Origin: Microcoleus sp. bin48.metabat.b7b8b9.023
Lineage (GTDB): Bacteria; Cyanobacteriota; Cyanobacteriia; Cyanobacteriales; Microcoleaceae
Assembly: GCF_013299185.1 (NCBI RefSeq)
Contig: NZ_JAAFKG010000019.1
Location: 1-64,000 of the forward strand
Length of the DNA stretch: 64,000 nt
Reading direction: 5' to 3'
The notes below the pieces were generated by a model, which was not told the DNA's origin, ran no database searches, and saw only the letters and a program-made list of their open reading frames with translations. Below are positions 1 through 7,922 of the stretch, piece by piece; position 1 is the first letter of the stretch, and each line of letters begins with the position of its first letter. Both the position numbers and the translations under genes were made by a program.

Positions 1-116
1 TCCCTAACTGGGTGATGCGATAATTGCACAGATTTCTGGGTGTTTTTACTCACTATTATCTCGGATAATTCACTTTTACCCCCTCAAGCAGTGTATGTGC
101 CAGTTGGGGGTGCGGA

Positions 117-581
117 ATGTGGGTTAAAAACGCACAAGAATTAGAGGATATGTTTTACCAGCGGTGGTTGGTTTTGCGATCGCCCCTGGGCATGGAAAGA
201 GGCAGCGAAAGGGACAGTCATGAGAACGGTGCTTGTCATATTATAGCAGCAACGGGCGATCGCACAATTATCGGCTCGGGCAGACTCCGAGAATTATCCC
301 CAGAATTGGGAAGCATCTCTTATATTGCTGTACTTCCTGAATTTCAAAACCAGGGAATCGGCACTAAACTGATGGAAAAACTAATCGCACAAGCTAAGGA
401 AAAGAATTTCAAAACAGTAAGACTGATGTCTCGCATTAACGCCGTTAAATTTTACAAAAACCTCGGATTTGTAGAAAAAGACAATCCCTTTGAATACCTG
501 GGAATCCCGCACATATTCATGGAGTTGAAGACGGCGGTTGAAACCGCGTCTATACAGACAAAACCCGCCTCCGCGGGTTGA
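117..581 (+). CDS. GNAT family N-acetyltransferase
   Basis: Probable acetyl-CoA-dependent N-acyltransferase; the acceptor is not predictable. The acetyl-CoA loop is visible at residues 72-85 (VLPEFQNQGIGTKL), followed by the usual helix and the C-terminal strand block KFYKNLGFVEK (111-121). The fold should end near residue 138. The last ~16 residues (TAVETA...KPASAG) are encoded by a palindromic intergenic repeat that has replaced or extended the natural C-terminus. The gene converges on the sucrase/ferredoxin-like gene, whose tail is built from the same repeat. The ATG is the first in the open frame and no strong Shine-Dalgarno is visible. Family is secure; substrate is unknown. Confidence 0.85.
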   Translation: MWVKNAQELEDMFYQRWLVLRSPLGMERGSERDSHENGACHIIAATGDRTIIGSGRLRELSPELGSISYIAVLPEFQNQGIGTKLMEKLIAQAKEKNFKTVRLMSRINAVKFYKNLGFVEKDNPFEYLGIPHIFMELKTAVETASIQTKPASAG

Positions 582-780
582 ACACAACGGTTGATATTAC
601 GTTATTTTCTTTAGTCCGCGGAGGCGGACATCGTTTGTGTAGGCGCGGTTTCAACCGCCGTCTCTCTTAGTCCGCGGAGGCGGACATCGTTTGTGTAGGC
701 GCGGTTTCAACCGCCGTCTCTCTTAGTCCGCGGAGGCGGACATCGTTTGTGTAGGCGCGGTTTCAACCGCCGTCTTATCT
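527..780. repeat. Palindromic repeat family C (GGCGGTTGAAACCGCG), four copies
   Basis: One copy (about 529-580) overlaps the 3' end of the GNAT gene. Three inverted copies (about 612-664, 670-724, 729-776) follow, the last overlapping the 3' end of the sucrase/ferredoxin-like gene. Each unit combines two small palindromes: GGCGGTTGAAACCGC, and a CCGCGGAGGCGG-type inner stem. Further copies lie near 7763-7895, 24210-24460 and, as a variant, 35790-36335. Confidence 0.85.
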
Positions 781-1784
781 CTACGAAAATCTCGAAAAGG
801 ATAAATCACAAACCTTGACTCCTCTTTCTTCGAGTAAAAGTAAGAATACTTTACCAAATATTTGACAAACTCTGATTCTTTTTTAGCGCCGCAGGAACCT
901 TTAAACCTGACTGTTTTAGCTTCATCTTTAACCAACTCAGCCCGATAGACATAAGTACCATCAACTGTTTCAAAAGTTAATTCAGCAACAAAATCATCAT
1001 TTTCAGGATTTTTCTCTACGATACAGCCTGAGACTTTGTAGTTGAACCAATCCCACCCGTAGCGGATGATGAATTCTCGTTCCAAAACCTGAATTTGGTT
1101 CGGCAAAATCCCCCAACCCCGATAAACCTGATTCAAACATTCAATATCGCCAGTCCGTGTTAAGATTGACTGAAATGAAATGCGATCGAGATTTCCATAA
1201 TATCTGCCATCACGCAAATCGATCGCAGTCGGTGCCATCCGATGTCCGCCAAAATGACTAGATTTCCAAACACGAATATCACTTAATCCTAACTCCGAAA
1301 CCAAAGTTGTTGCTTGGGCATAAAAAGGATTTCCATATCTCGCGCAACATCTATCATGACTCCCGTGAGTACAAACCAAAATATCTCTACTTGGGTTATT
1401 CTCAACTTCGCAATCCGGCACTTCTCCAGCTAAATAGCTTTTGACAATTCCCGCTACTTGCTCAATATTACTCGCGCTAAATTCCTGCTTTTCGTAACCA
1501 TCAAAAAGTCCTTGACTTTTGTTGTCATAGATCAACACTTTGCGCTTATCAGCACATTTAGTTTGGTCGCTATTTATCAACAAAAATCTAATTTTTTGCT
1601 TTGAATGCTCTACTTCCTCCACCAAATCCCTGAGATTCTGGGGCACTTGTTTGGAATCAAAAGCTTCTGATTCCCAAGGCAAACAGCATTCAATCAATAT
1701 ATAGGTTTGGTAATTAGTACCACTCCCAATAATATCCTCTTCAACGCATTTAGAAGCATCGGCGCAAAAAAAAGTCTCCGGCAT
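723..1784 (-). CDS. Sucrase/ferredoxin-like family protein
   Basis: Resembles the sucraseferredoxin-like family, which has a thioredoxin-like ferredoxin fold expected to bind a [2Fe-2S] cluster. Diagnostic stretches are CTHGSHDRCCARYG (138-151), with Cys138, His140, Cys146 and Cys147, and SSHFGGHRMAPT (175-186). The N-terminal part (1-125) carries further cysteines (C7, C13, C33, C34) and the C-terminal ~100 residues form an additional domain. At 353 aa it is about usual for the longer cyanobacterial members. The last ~17 residues (TAVETAPTQTMSASAD) come from palindromic repeat family C. Its electron-transfer partner is unknown. Family is fairly sure; the biochemical role is not. Confidence 0.8.
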   Translation of the reverse strand: MPETFFCADASKCVEEDIIGSGTNYQTYILIECCLPWESEAFDSKQVPQNLRDLVEEVEHSKQKIRFLLINSDQTKCADKRKVLIYDNKSQGLFDGYEKQEFSASNIEQVAGIVKSYLAGEVPDCEVENNPSRDILVCTHGSHDRCCARYGNPFYAQATTLVSELGLSDIRVWKSSHFGGHRMAPTAIDLRDGRYYGNLDRISFQSILTRTGDIECLNQVYRGWGILPNQIQVLEREFIIRYGWDWFNYKVSGCIVEKNPENDDFVAELTFETVDGTYVYRAELVKDEAKTVRFKGSCGAKKESEFVKYLVKYSYFYSKKEESRFVIYPFRDFRRDKTAVETAPTQTMSASAD

Positions 1785-1857
1785 TTTCCACCTCGTTATG
1801 TGTCATAAATTACTTTTTTAACAACCCATTCATTACAGCTAGTACCCTTCTCTAGTT

Positions 1858-3006
1858 TTAACCAACAAAAATAATTCCGTCAACTACTAACCTAGACAAA
1901 AGTGGCACTACATCAATTTCCCAATCATAATCGGGCAACCAATCCATCACATCCTCTCCTGTAAAAAATTCTGTACTGAATAGATTGTCCATAAATTTCT
2001 CCGTCACTCCTTTCAGAGATACTTCTTTACCTCCAACAACAACTTTGTATCCACACCCGTCAGGTAATTCGCGAATTCTCACCCGCAGAAACTTGGGAAT
2101 CCTAAACTTAGTTTGAATCCCGTAGGGAAAAATGTTGAACCCTGCTTGATAAGGGAGAGAGTATTTCGCCACAGGTTTTGCTAAACTGTCAAGGTAGCTG
2201 CTGTACTCTTCTCCAAGATTTTTACTGTTTGCGTAGCGCTGCAATTCAGCAATTAAATTATTTACACTTACATCAATGGAATCTGATTTTATTCGCAGCG
2301 GTAAACTTTGACGCCACTCTTCTTGTTGTCGCAATTCGCCCACTAACCATTCTAAAACGTCAATTCCGGTTTTGCAGTGAATTCCTAATGTTAAATGCAG
2401 CGACGGTTCATCTGAAGCAACTGCATAATGCCAATGTCCGCGCGGTATGTAAAGCACATCTCCGGGGTGCAAAGTACAGGTTAAATATGGTGGAGTTTCT
2501 GGTGGCGAAAATGCAGAGGATTTTTGGTCAATCAGCGGGTATTTAATTGTGTCTGCAAATACATACCACTCCTTAATCCCGTCTGTTTGCAATATAAAAA
2601 CTTCGTGGGTGTCGTAGTGGGAAGAAAATCCCTGTTTTTCTGGCCAAGAACAATAGGCATTTACTTGGTTTGGATAACCTAAATCTGCTTTTATTTCTGC
2701 CGCAAATTCAGCTATTTCTGGGATAAGTTTGTGAACTTGATTGACGATTAAAGTTGCTCCCGATTGGCACAGTTTTATGAGATTGACGTTTTCGCTGGCG
2801 TCGAGAACTTTTCCTGCTACTGCTAAGCGAATGTCGGGATATTTTAATTCGTGAAAGTTGAGCAGGTAGTTGAGTTTTTCCCAGGAAAATAAATGTGCAA
2901 AGTCTTTTTTCCCTTCGCTGGGAATGACAACTGCTTTGTTTGTCCAGTTGTTATTTAGAAAATCTTCGAGATTGTATGGTTTGAGTAGATTCGCGATCGA
3001 TCGCAT
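1858..3006 (-). CDS. JmjC/cupin_8 Fe(II)/2-oxoglutarate oxygenase (ROXA-like)
   Basis: Predicted non-haem iron, 2-oxoglutarate-dependent hydroxylase of the JmjC class related to the ribosomal oxygenase YcfD/RoxA. The iron site is visible: His130-x-Asp132 in SSHYDTHEVFILQ, with the distal histidine in YIPRGHWH (most likely His193). A C-terminal winged-helix-like region follows (about 300-382), as in ROXA proteins. The target could be a ribosomal protein or a peptide. A small ORF with a strong SD lies 160 bp upstream on the same strand, and the sucrase/ferredoxin-like gene lies 73 bp downstream, so the three may be co-transcribed. The start ATG overlaps a HIP1-like sequence. Substrate is unknown. 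Confidence 0.85.
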   Translation of the reverse strand: MRSIANLLKPYNLEDFLNNNWTNKAVVIPSEGKKDFAHLFSWEKLNYLLNFHELKYPDIRLAVAGKVLDASENVNLIKLCQSGATLIVNQVHKLIPEIAEFAAEIKADLGYPNQVNAYCSWPEKQGFSSHYDTHEVFILQTDGIKEWYVFADTIKYPLIDQKSSAFSPPETPPYLTCTLHPGDVLYIPRGHWHYAVASDEPSLHLTLGIHCKTGIDVLEWLVGELRQQEEWRQSLPLRIKSDSIDVSVNNLIAELQRYANSKNLGEEYSSYLDSLAKPVAKYSLPYQAGFNIFPYGIQTKFRIPKFLRVRIRELPDGCGYKVVVGGKEVSLKGVTEKFMDNLFSTEFFTGEDVMDWLPDYDWEIDVVPLLSRLVVDGIIFVG

Positions 3007-3165
3007 AAATTCTATTGATAAAACTTCTCAATAAATTTTGAACAATTGAATAATTGAGGACAATGCTTTATGCTTGCCCTCAATTAGTCCACATTTCCCG
3101 ACAGACAACAGTAAAATCTACTACTTGTTGCTTGGGGATGCGAAGTCTAACCGAAAAACCTGCTA

Positions 3166-3321
3166 TTACTCGTTGGTAACATCGCTGCCATCGGCATCAA
3201 CATTAAGCGCAGAAGAGATGTTTTTAGCTGTGGCGTGCTTGGCAATTTCCTTGACTTCTACTTGGATTTTGCTAGCACGGGACAGTTTGAGAGCAGATCC
3301 GTTGATTACCTTTGACATCAT
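3166..3321 (-). CDS. Small unrecognised ORF, 51 aa, strong SD
   Basis: Starts MMSKVINGSALKLSRASK and ends DADGSDVTNE. A GGAGG Shine-Dalgarno lies 3 nt before the first ATG and 6 nt before the second, so initiation at the second ATG (3318) is at least as likely. Composition is lysine/serine-rich and helical in the middle, with an acidic C-terminus. It lacks a signal peptide and cysteines. It is encoded just upstream of the JmjC oxygenase on the same strand. I do not recognise a family. The ribosome-binding site and ordinary codon use argue for a real gene. Confidence 0.5.
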   Translation of the reverse strand: MMSKVINGSALKLSRASKIQVEVKEIAKHATAKNISSALNVDADGSDVTNE

Positions 3322-3969
3322 GGCCTCCGATTGTTATATGAAACCCATTTCGCTGAAATATTCCCAGACTTTGACGTTAGGGCTTGCATTTTCAGCTTCG
3401 AGTAGAAGCCTAGCACAAAGTCAATAAATCATGCAAGTAATTAGTAATACTTTTCAATAAGCAGTCGGAGATCGCACTTCCGATCCCTTGCTAACCCAGT
3501 TGACAATTAAGCGTAAATCCTCTCTAGCTATTGATTCTGGACATTCAGCGACCGCTGGCTAGCCCGATCGCCCTTACGCACATACTGCTAAACCGGCAAT
3601 CCACTCTTGACAATAAGTTGTAAAAATATCAGTCTTTTGAAACAGAGGCATCTACCTTAAGGTAGAGTGTTGTTTGTGAGACTTAGGATTAAAACGAGCT
3701 ACTATCTAATTTGGGCGATCGAGAAAAACCGATTCCCAATCCCCAACCACCTATAGCGGTTATCAGAAAGATGAGGTATGTTGTTGGGATGCGAGCCCTC
3801 TTAGCTTAAGGGTGATAATAAGCTGTCAGTCATACCTCATCTTTTTGAGAAAGGCTATAGCTATTTCTTCCCTCCTACATCCGTTAACATCCGTTAACAT
3901 CCGTTACATCCGTTAACATCCGTTACATCCCGTACATTGCTCGCTGCCGAACTTCCTTCGTAATTATCA
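3322..3969. other. Gap: possible gene remnant, MITE, and short repeats before rlmL
   Basis: On the minus strand, 3334-3420 encodes a stretch that looks coding (LLLEAENASPNVKVWEYF) but lacks a start codon, so it may be a decayed gene end. Positions 3752-3861 hold a full MITE-like copy of family B. Positions 3882-3930 hold direct repeats of CATCCGTTAA, followed by a leader motif (3923-3960) also seen upstream of plsY and ycf66. Confidence 0.5.
3752..3861. repeat. MITE-like element, family B, ~110 bp
   Basis: The terminal inverted repeats are CTATAGCGGTTATCAGAAAG and its partner ending GAGAAAGGCTATAG; the GATGAGGTA / TACCTCATC blocks extend the pairing. Between them is a GC-rich GGGATGCGAGCCCTCTTA core. 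The ends are TATA-rich, compatible with TA target duplication. It is too short to encode a transposase. Related copies lie at about 13156-13262, 17572-17692, 40547-40678, 55391-55505, 61056-61172 and 61947-62075. Confidence 0.8.
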
Positions 3970-5094
3970 ATGAATCAATATTTTGCTACAGTTGCGCGCG
4001 GTTTAGAAACCATCGCCGCCCAAGAATTAGAAAGTTTAGGGGCGCAAGATGTCAAGCCTGATTTTACAGGAGTTTACTTCGCGGGCGATCGCGCTTTATT
4101 GTACCGCGTCAATCTGTGGTCGAGAACAATTTTTCGAGTGCTAGTTCCCATAGCCGAATTCCAGTGCTACGACTCAGATAAGCTCTACCGCGAAGTGCAG
4201 AAAATTCCTTGGGACGAATACCTAGAGCCTCACAATACCTTAGCAGTCAACTGCACCGGCGGCAACGATAAGTTGAACCACACTCACTTTACAGCATTGC
4301 AGGTCAAAAATGCGATCGCCGACCAACAGCGCCTGCAATTTAACAAACGTTCCAATGTTGATGTCGAAAATCCCGACTTACTAATTAACCTTCACATCCA
4401 TCGAGACCGCGCTATCTTGAGCTTAGACAGTTCCGGCGGCAGTTTGCACAGGCGGGGATATCGCCCCGCAATGGGGCTGGCTCCGCTCAAAGAAACCCTG
4501 GCTGCGGCTTTGTTAGAGATGGCAGAATGGACGGCAGATTTACCATTTTTAGACCCGATGTGCGGTTCCGGAACTTTGCCCCTGGAAGCGACTTTAAAGG
4601 CCTTGAACATTGCACCTGGATTGTTTCGAGAAAAGTTTGGATTTATGACGTGGCGGGATTTTGACGAACCTTTGTGGGATACATTGTGGGCCGAAGCTGA
4701 AAACAGCGAATTGCCGGAACTTAAAGAAATCATCGCCGGGTGCGATCGCGATTCTGATATGTTAGATCAAGCTCGCACCAACGCCCAACAAGCAGGTATT
4801 TCAGGTAAAATCAAGTTTGCTCGTACCGAGTTATCCGAGTTGGAAGCACCGACAGATAGAGGCATTTTGATTTGCAATCCTCCCTACGGAGAGCGCCTGG
4901 GAGATGCTAGCGAATTGGGAGATTTATACAAGATGTTGGGCGATATTTTCAAGCAGCGTTTTAAAGGTTGGAACGCGTTTATTTTGACTGGAAATAAGGA
5001 GTTGGGTAAACAGGTAGGACTCAGGACATCGAAGCGAATTCCGGTTTTTAATGGCTCGATTCCCTGTACTTTGCTCAAGTATGAACTGTATTGA
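3970..5094 (+). CDS. THUMP-domain 23S rRNA (guanine-N2) methyltransferase, RlmL-like
   Basis: Predicted SAM-dependent RNA N2-guanine methyltransferase. The N-terminal THUMP/ferredoxin-like RNA-binding region spans about 1-160. The Rossmann methyltransferase carries the SAM motif LDPMCGSGTLPLE (from residue 194), an acidic motif near IIAGCDRDSDM (255-264), and the catalytic NPPYGER (303-309) typical of N2-G methylation of single bases. At 374 aa it matches the N-terminal half of E. coli RlmKL; the RlmK half is absent, as in many bacteria. It begins 10 nt after a repeated leader motif shared with plsY and ycf66. Exact rRNA position is inferred from the family only. Confidence 0.9.
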   Translation: MNQYFATVARGLETIAAQELESLGAQDVKPDFTGVYFAGDRALLYRVNLWSRTIFRVLVPIAEFQCYDSDKLYREVQKIPWDEYLEPHNTLAVNCTGGNDKLNHTHFTALQVKNAIADQQRLQFNKRSNVDVENPDLLINLHIHRDRAILSLDSSGGSLHRRGYRPAMGLAPLKETLAAALLEMAEWTADLPFLDPMCGSGTLPLEATLKALNIAPGLFREKFGFMTWRDFDEPLWDTLWAEAENSELPELKEIIAGCDRDSDMLDQARTNAQQAGISGKIKFARTELSELEAPTDRGILICNPPYGERLGDASELGDLYKMLGDIFKQRFKGWNAFILTGNKELGKQVGLRTSKRIPVFNGSIPCTLLKYELY

Positions 5095-5178
5095 GGAGTT
5101 GTAAAACACAATTATGAGTAATTTATGTTTGCAATAAGGACTAAAGTCCTTACTACAAACGTCACTAATTACTGAAAA

Positions 5179-5598
5179 TTAATGCTCGATTTTGAGCGAA
5201 ATAATCTTGTCGCCTTGGCGGATCGCATTCACCACAGACATATCCTCAGTTTTGCCAAAAGTTGTGTGAACTCCGTCTAAATGAGACTGGGGAGAATGGC
5301 AAATAAAGAATTGGCTTCCACCAGTATCGCGGCCTGCGTGAGCCATCGATAAAGTGCCTGCCAAATGTTTGTTCGAGTTGATTTCACACTTGATTTTGTA
5401 GCCGGGCCCGCCTGTTCCAGTGCCTTTGGGGCAGCCACCTTGAATCATAAAGTTAGGAATGACTCGGTGAAACGATAGTCCGTCGTAAAAACCTTTTTCC
5501 GCCAAGTCAACAAAATTTTTCACTGTATTCGGCGCATCCGCATCGAACAGTTCTAAATTGATTGTACCTTTGTCGGTTTCCATAATAGCGCGGGTCAT
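5179..5598 (-). CDS. Peptidyl-prolyl cis-trans isomerase, cyclophilin type
   Basis: Compact cytosolic cyclophilin of 139 aa, no signal peptide. Active-site blocks are visible: [13 protein letters not shown] (43-55, with the catalytic Arg), GTGGPGYKI, and [15 protein letters not shown] (84-98). The start ATG is preceded by AGGAGAAATT in the minus direction, a good SD. The gap to the convergent methyltransferase gene contains a single copy of the family D repeat (about 5134-5160). Role: proline isomerisation during folding; a specific client is not known. Confidence 0.93.
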   Translation of the reverse strand: MTRAIMETDKGTINLELFDADAPNTVKNFVDLAEKGFYDGLSFHRVIPNFMIQGGCPKGTGTGGPGYKIKCEINSNKHLAGTLSMAHAGRDTGGSQFFICHSPQSHLDGVHTTFGKTEDMSVVNAIRQGDKIISLKIEH

Positions 5599-5834
5599 AA
5601 TTTCTCCTTGCTTCCGAAAATGAGTGTGCTGTCTGCGTCTTAATTGCGGACTTTGGTTTAATAGCGAAAGGTTTTAAGCTGTCGCTATATTTTGGCTTTC
5701 AGAAGTGTAGCATACTCCGGCAAATCTCATAGGACTTGGGCAGGCTTTCTGAGCAAACCCGGTTTCTGGCGAGATTTGTGGTTAGCAAAGCCAACATTTT
5801 CCCAGAAACAAGGGTTCAGAGGGTAAGTGCTATT

Positions 5835-6704
5835 TTAATTGTCGATCGCTTTTGGGCGATCGGGTTCTTCCTGCATATCGTTCATATTAAAAATGAAAGG
5901 AACCCGACTCGAATTGCTACCCATAACCAATACCTTTGGCATCTGAGCGCCGCCGCTTCTCCAAGCTTCGATCGCCTCTTTTTGCAGCACCAAATCGCCG
6001 CCTTGAGCCTTCAGAGTTTCCGCCAAAAGCCGTTGAGCTTCAGCCCTACCTTGAGCGCGGTTAATATCAGCTTGAGCTTGTTGTTCAGCTTCTTGAGCAA
6101 CATAAACAGCCCTTTGCGCCCGCTGTTCGGCTACCTGTTTTTCCTCAACTGCTTTCGCAAAATCTGTGGAAAATCGAATGTTGACAACGCTCGTGTCCAG
6201 CACAATTACATCATACTTTGATAGCCGCTCCTTCAGTGCAGTATCAAAGTCTCGTTTCAGTTCGCTTCTTTGAGTAATAGATTGTTCGGCGGTTCTCAGG
6301 GCAGCCGCTGTTTTAAATGCTTCTTGCGTCTGCGGAGCAATAATTTTAGAGACTATATTCTCCAAGGTTCCTTGAGTCCTTCTGACATCGACTACCTTTG
6401 CTGGATCGAGGCGAAAATTGATCGCAAAACTAGCATTTAAATCCTGAAGGTCTTTAGTAGCACTCTGGGCGGGAACTTCAAACTTTTGCACTGTGACATC
6501 GTACACATCAACCTTGGATATCAGCGGGGGTCTGAAGTGAAATCCCTCTAACAATGCTCCATCTGTGGCTTTTCCTAAAATGCTAACAACCCCTGCTTCA
6601 CCTGGATTGATGACAACAAAAGAGTTGAAGCCCAGGAGTAGCGCGACTACTAATAGAATTCCAGCGATCGCTGACGTTACGCTCTGGAAACTTTGACTTT
6701 TCAA
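5835..6704 (-). CDS. Prohibitin/SPFH (band 7) family membrane protein
   Basis: Single N-terminal transmembrane helix (AIAGILLVVALLLGF), then a band-7/SPFH domain (about 25-200) with VINPGEAGVVSILGKA, and a coiled-coil rich in A/E/Q (about 190-250). This is the prohibitin-1-type layout of cyanobacterial homologues (Synechocystis slr1106 type), which form large membrane-associated rings. An in-frame ATG lies upstream at 6728, but a consensus AAAGGAG sits 8 nt before the TTG at 6704, overlapping the longer ORF's first codons. I therefore prefer the TTG start, which gives 289 aa beginning (M)KSQSFQS. Confidence 0.85.
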   Translation of the reverse strand: MKSQSFQSVTSAIAGILLVVALLLGFNSFVVINPGEAGVVSILGKATDGALLEGFHFRPPLISKVDVYDVTVQKFEVPAQSATKDLQDLNASFAINFRLDPAKVVDVRRTQGTLENIVSKIIAPQTQEAFKTAAALRTAEQSITQRSELKRDFDTALKERLSKYDVIVLDTSVVNIRFSTDFAKAVEEKQVAEQRAQRAVYVAQEAEQQAQADINRAQGRAEAQRLLAETLKAQGGDLVLQKEAIEAWRSGGAQMPKVLVMGSNSSRVPFIFNMNDMQEEPDRPKAIDN

Positions 6705-6728
6705 AATATACGCTCCTTTGTGATACAT

Positions 6729-6968
6729 CTATTATATAGCAATCCTAAATCATTTGTGAATTTCTTACTCCCTCCCCTTTATAAGGGGAGGGCTGGGGTG
6801 GGGTAAAAAACTTTACGACTTCTGCAAGGACTGCTATATAGCACTCCTAAATGATTCGCAAACCTCTCTTCGATCAGACTTCGCGCTCTTTGCGTCTTCG
6901 CGGTTCGTAAAAAAATACAACTAACAACTCAAATACAATTGTTATGATAGATAAAAAAGGTAACAGCG
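6729..6968. other. Gap with G/C-rich palindrome, promoter region of the RNA ligase
   Basis: Positions 6768-6808 contain CTCCCTCCCC...GGGGAGGG, a degenerate copy of the family E palindrome found inside uvrC and the NatH-type gene. TATAGCAATCCTAAAT and TATAGCACTCCTAAAT flank it as a direct repeat (6737 and 6836). An AT-rich stretch with TATGATAGATAA precedes the ligase start. No gene seen. Confidence 0.5.
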
Positions 6969-7760
6969 ATGGTCGAAATTGTTAAATATCCTAGAACTTA
7001 TCACATCGAAGGTTCGCGTTTCCAGCCGGGTGATGAAGACCTCAACAGCGTGCCGTTTAGCGCTATTGCCGATCGCCCTTTAATTATCGAAGAAAAGGTA
7101 GACGGCGCCAATACAGGCATCAGCTTCGCGCCAGACGGGCAAATGCTGCTGCAAAGTCGCGGCCACTATCTCACCGGCGGCCCGCGAGAAAAACATTTTA
7201 ACTTGTTCAAACAGTGGGCTTTCAGTCTCAGCGGAGTCCTGGGAGAAGTGCTGGGAAATCGTTATATTTTGTACGGTGAATGGCTTTATGCCAAACATAC
7301 TGTTTTTTATGATTTTCTGCCGCACTATTTTATGGAATACGACGTGCTGGACTTGCAAACAAGTCAGTTTTTGAGTACAGAAGCCCGCCGCCAGTTGTTG
7401 AACGGAGTGCCGTTAGTCTCTGTTCCTGTTCTGTTTTCGGGAGTCGTAAAATCGCCCAAGCACATGATGCAGTTGATGGATAAATCTAATTTTATTCAAC
7501 CCGGACATTTGGATCGGTTGCGCTTGCAGTCTCGGGAATTGGGATTGGATGAAGAGCGGTGTTTGAAGGAGACTGATAATAGCGATCGCATGGAGGGTCT
7601 GTATATTAAAGTCGAAGCAGGTGGAATTGTCAAGGCGCGTTACAAGTACGTGCGCGCTAGCTTTTTGACTGCGATTAAAAATGCGGAGGGACATTGGCTG
7701 AATCGCCCGATTGTACCGAATATTTTGCGTCCCGGCGCTGATTTATTTAATTTTAGATAA
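6969..7760 (+). CDS. RNA ligase (ATP-dependent nucleotidyltransferase family)
   Basis: Covalent nucleotidyltransferase that should join 3'-OH and 5'-phosphate RNA ends through an enzyme-AMP intermediate. Motif I is EEKVDGANTG, with nucleophile Lys43 and Asp45-Gly46. Motif III-like YILYGEWLYAKH (about 97-108), motif IV MEGLYIKVE (about 207-215) and motif V GIVKARYKYVR (about 218-228) are all present in order. At 263 aa it is a minimal catalytic core without a large C-terminal domain. The next gene, 162 bp downstream on the same strand, encodes an HD phosphatase/polynucleotide kinase that would produce exactly the ends this ligase needs. The start ATG follows AAAAGGTAACAGCG, an SD. Confidence 0.88.
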   Translation: MVEIVKYPRTYHIEGSRFQPGDEDLNSVPFSAIADRPLIIEEKVDGANTGISFAPDGQMLLQSRGHYLTGGPREKHFNLFKQWAFSLSGVLGEVLGNRYILYGEWLYAKHTVFYDFLPHYFMEYDVLDLQTSQFLSTEARRQLLNGVPLVSVPVLFSGVVKSPKHMMQLMDKSNFIQPGHLDRLRLQSRELGLDEERCLKETDNSDRMEGLYIKVEAGGIVKARYKYVRASFLTAIKNAEGHWLNRPIVPNILRPGADLFNFR

Positions 7761-7922
7761 GACTCGGCGGTTGAAACCGCTGCTATACAAACAATGTCCG
7801 CCTCCGCGGACTAAGAAATTCAGAAATTTACAGATGAGACTCGGCGGTTGAAACCGCTGCTACACAAACAATGTCCGCCTCCGCGGACGAAGAAATTGCG
7901 TTATTAACAAATAGGTGAAACT
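7761..7922. repeat. Two family C palindromes between ligase and HD-Pnk genes
   Basis: Two near-identical copies (about 7763-7816 and 7842-7895) of the GGCGGTTGAAACCGC / CCGCCTCCGCGG element lie in the 162-bp gap. They could form hairpins in a joint transcript. GGTGAAACT (7913-7921) just before the kinase ATG contains a weak SD. Confidence 0.8.

Noticed and set aside
3334-3420. Separate gene on the minus strand encoding LLLEAENASPNVKVWEYF
   Set aside because: The frame looks coding but has no start codon after its upstream stop. At best it is a remnant, so it is noted only within the gap description.
5736-6221. Plus-strand ORF of 161 aa opposite the prohibitin-like gene
   Set aside because: Antisense shadow of a conserved SPFH domain.
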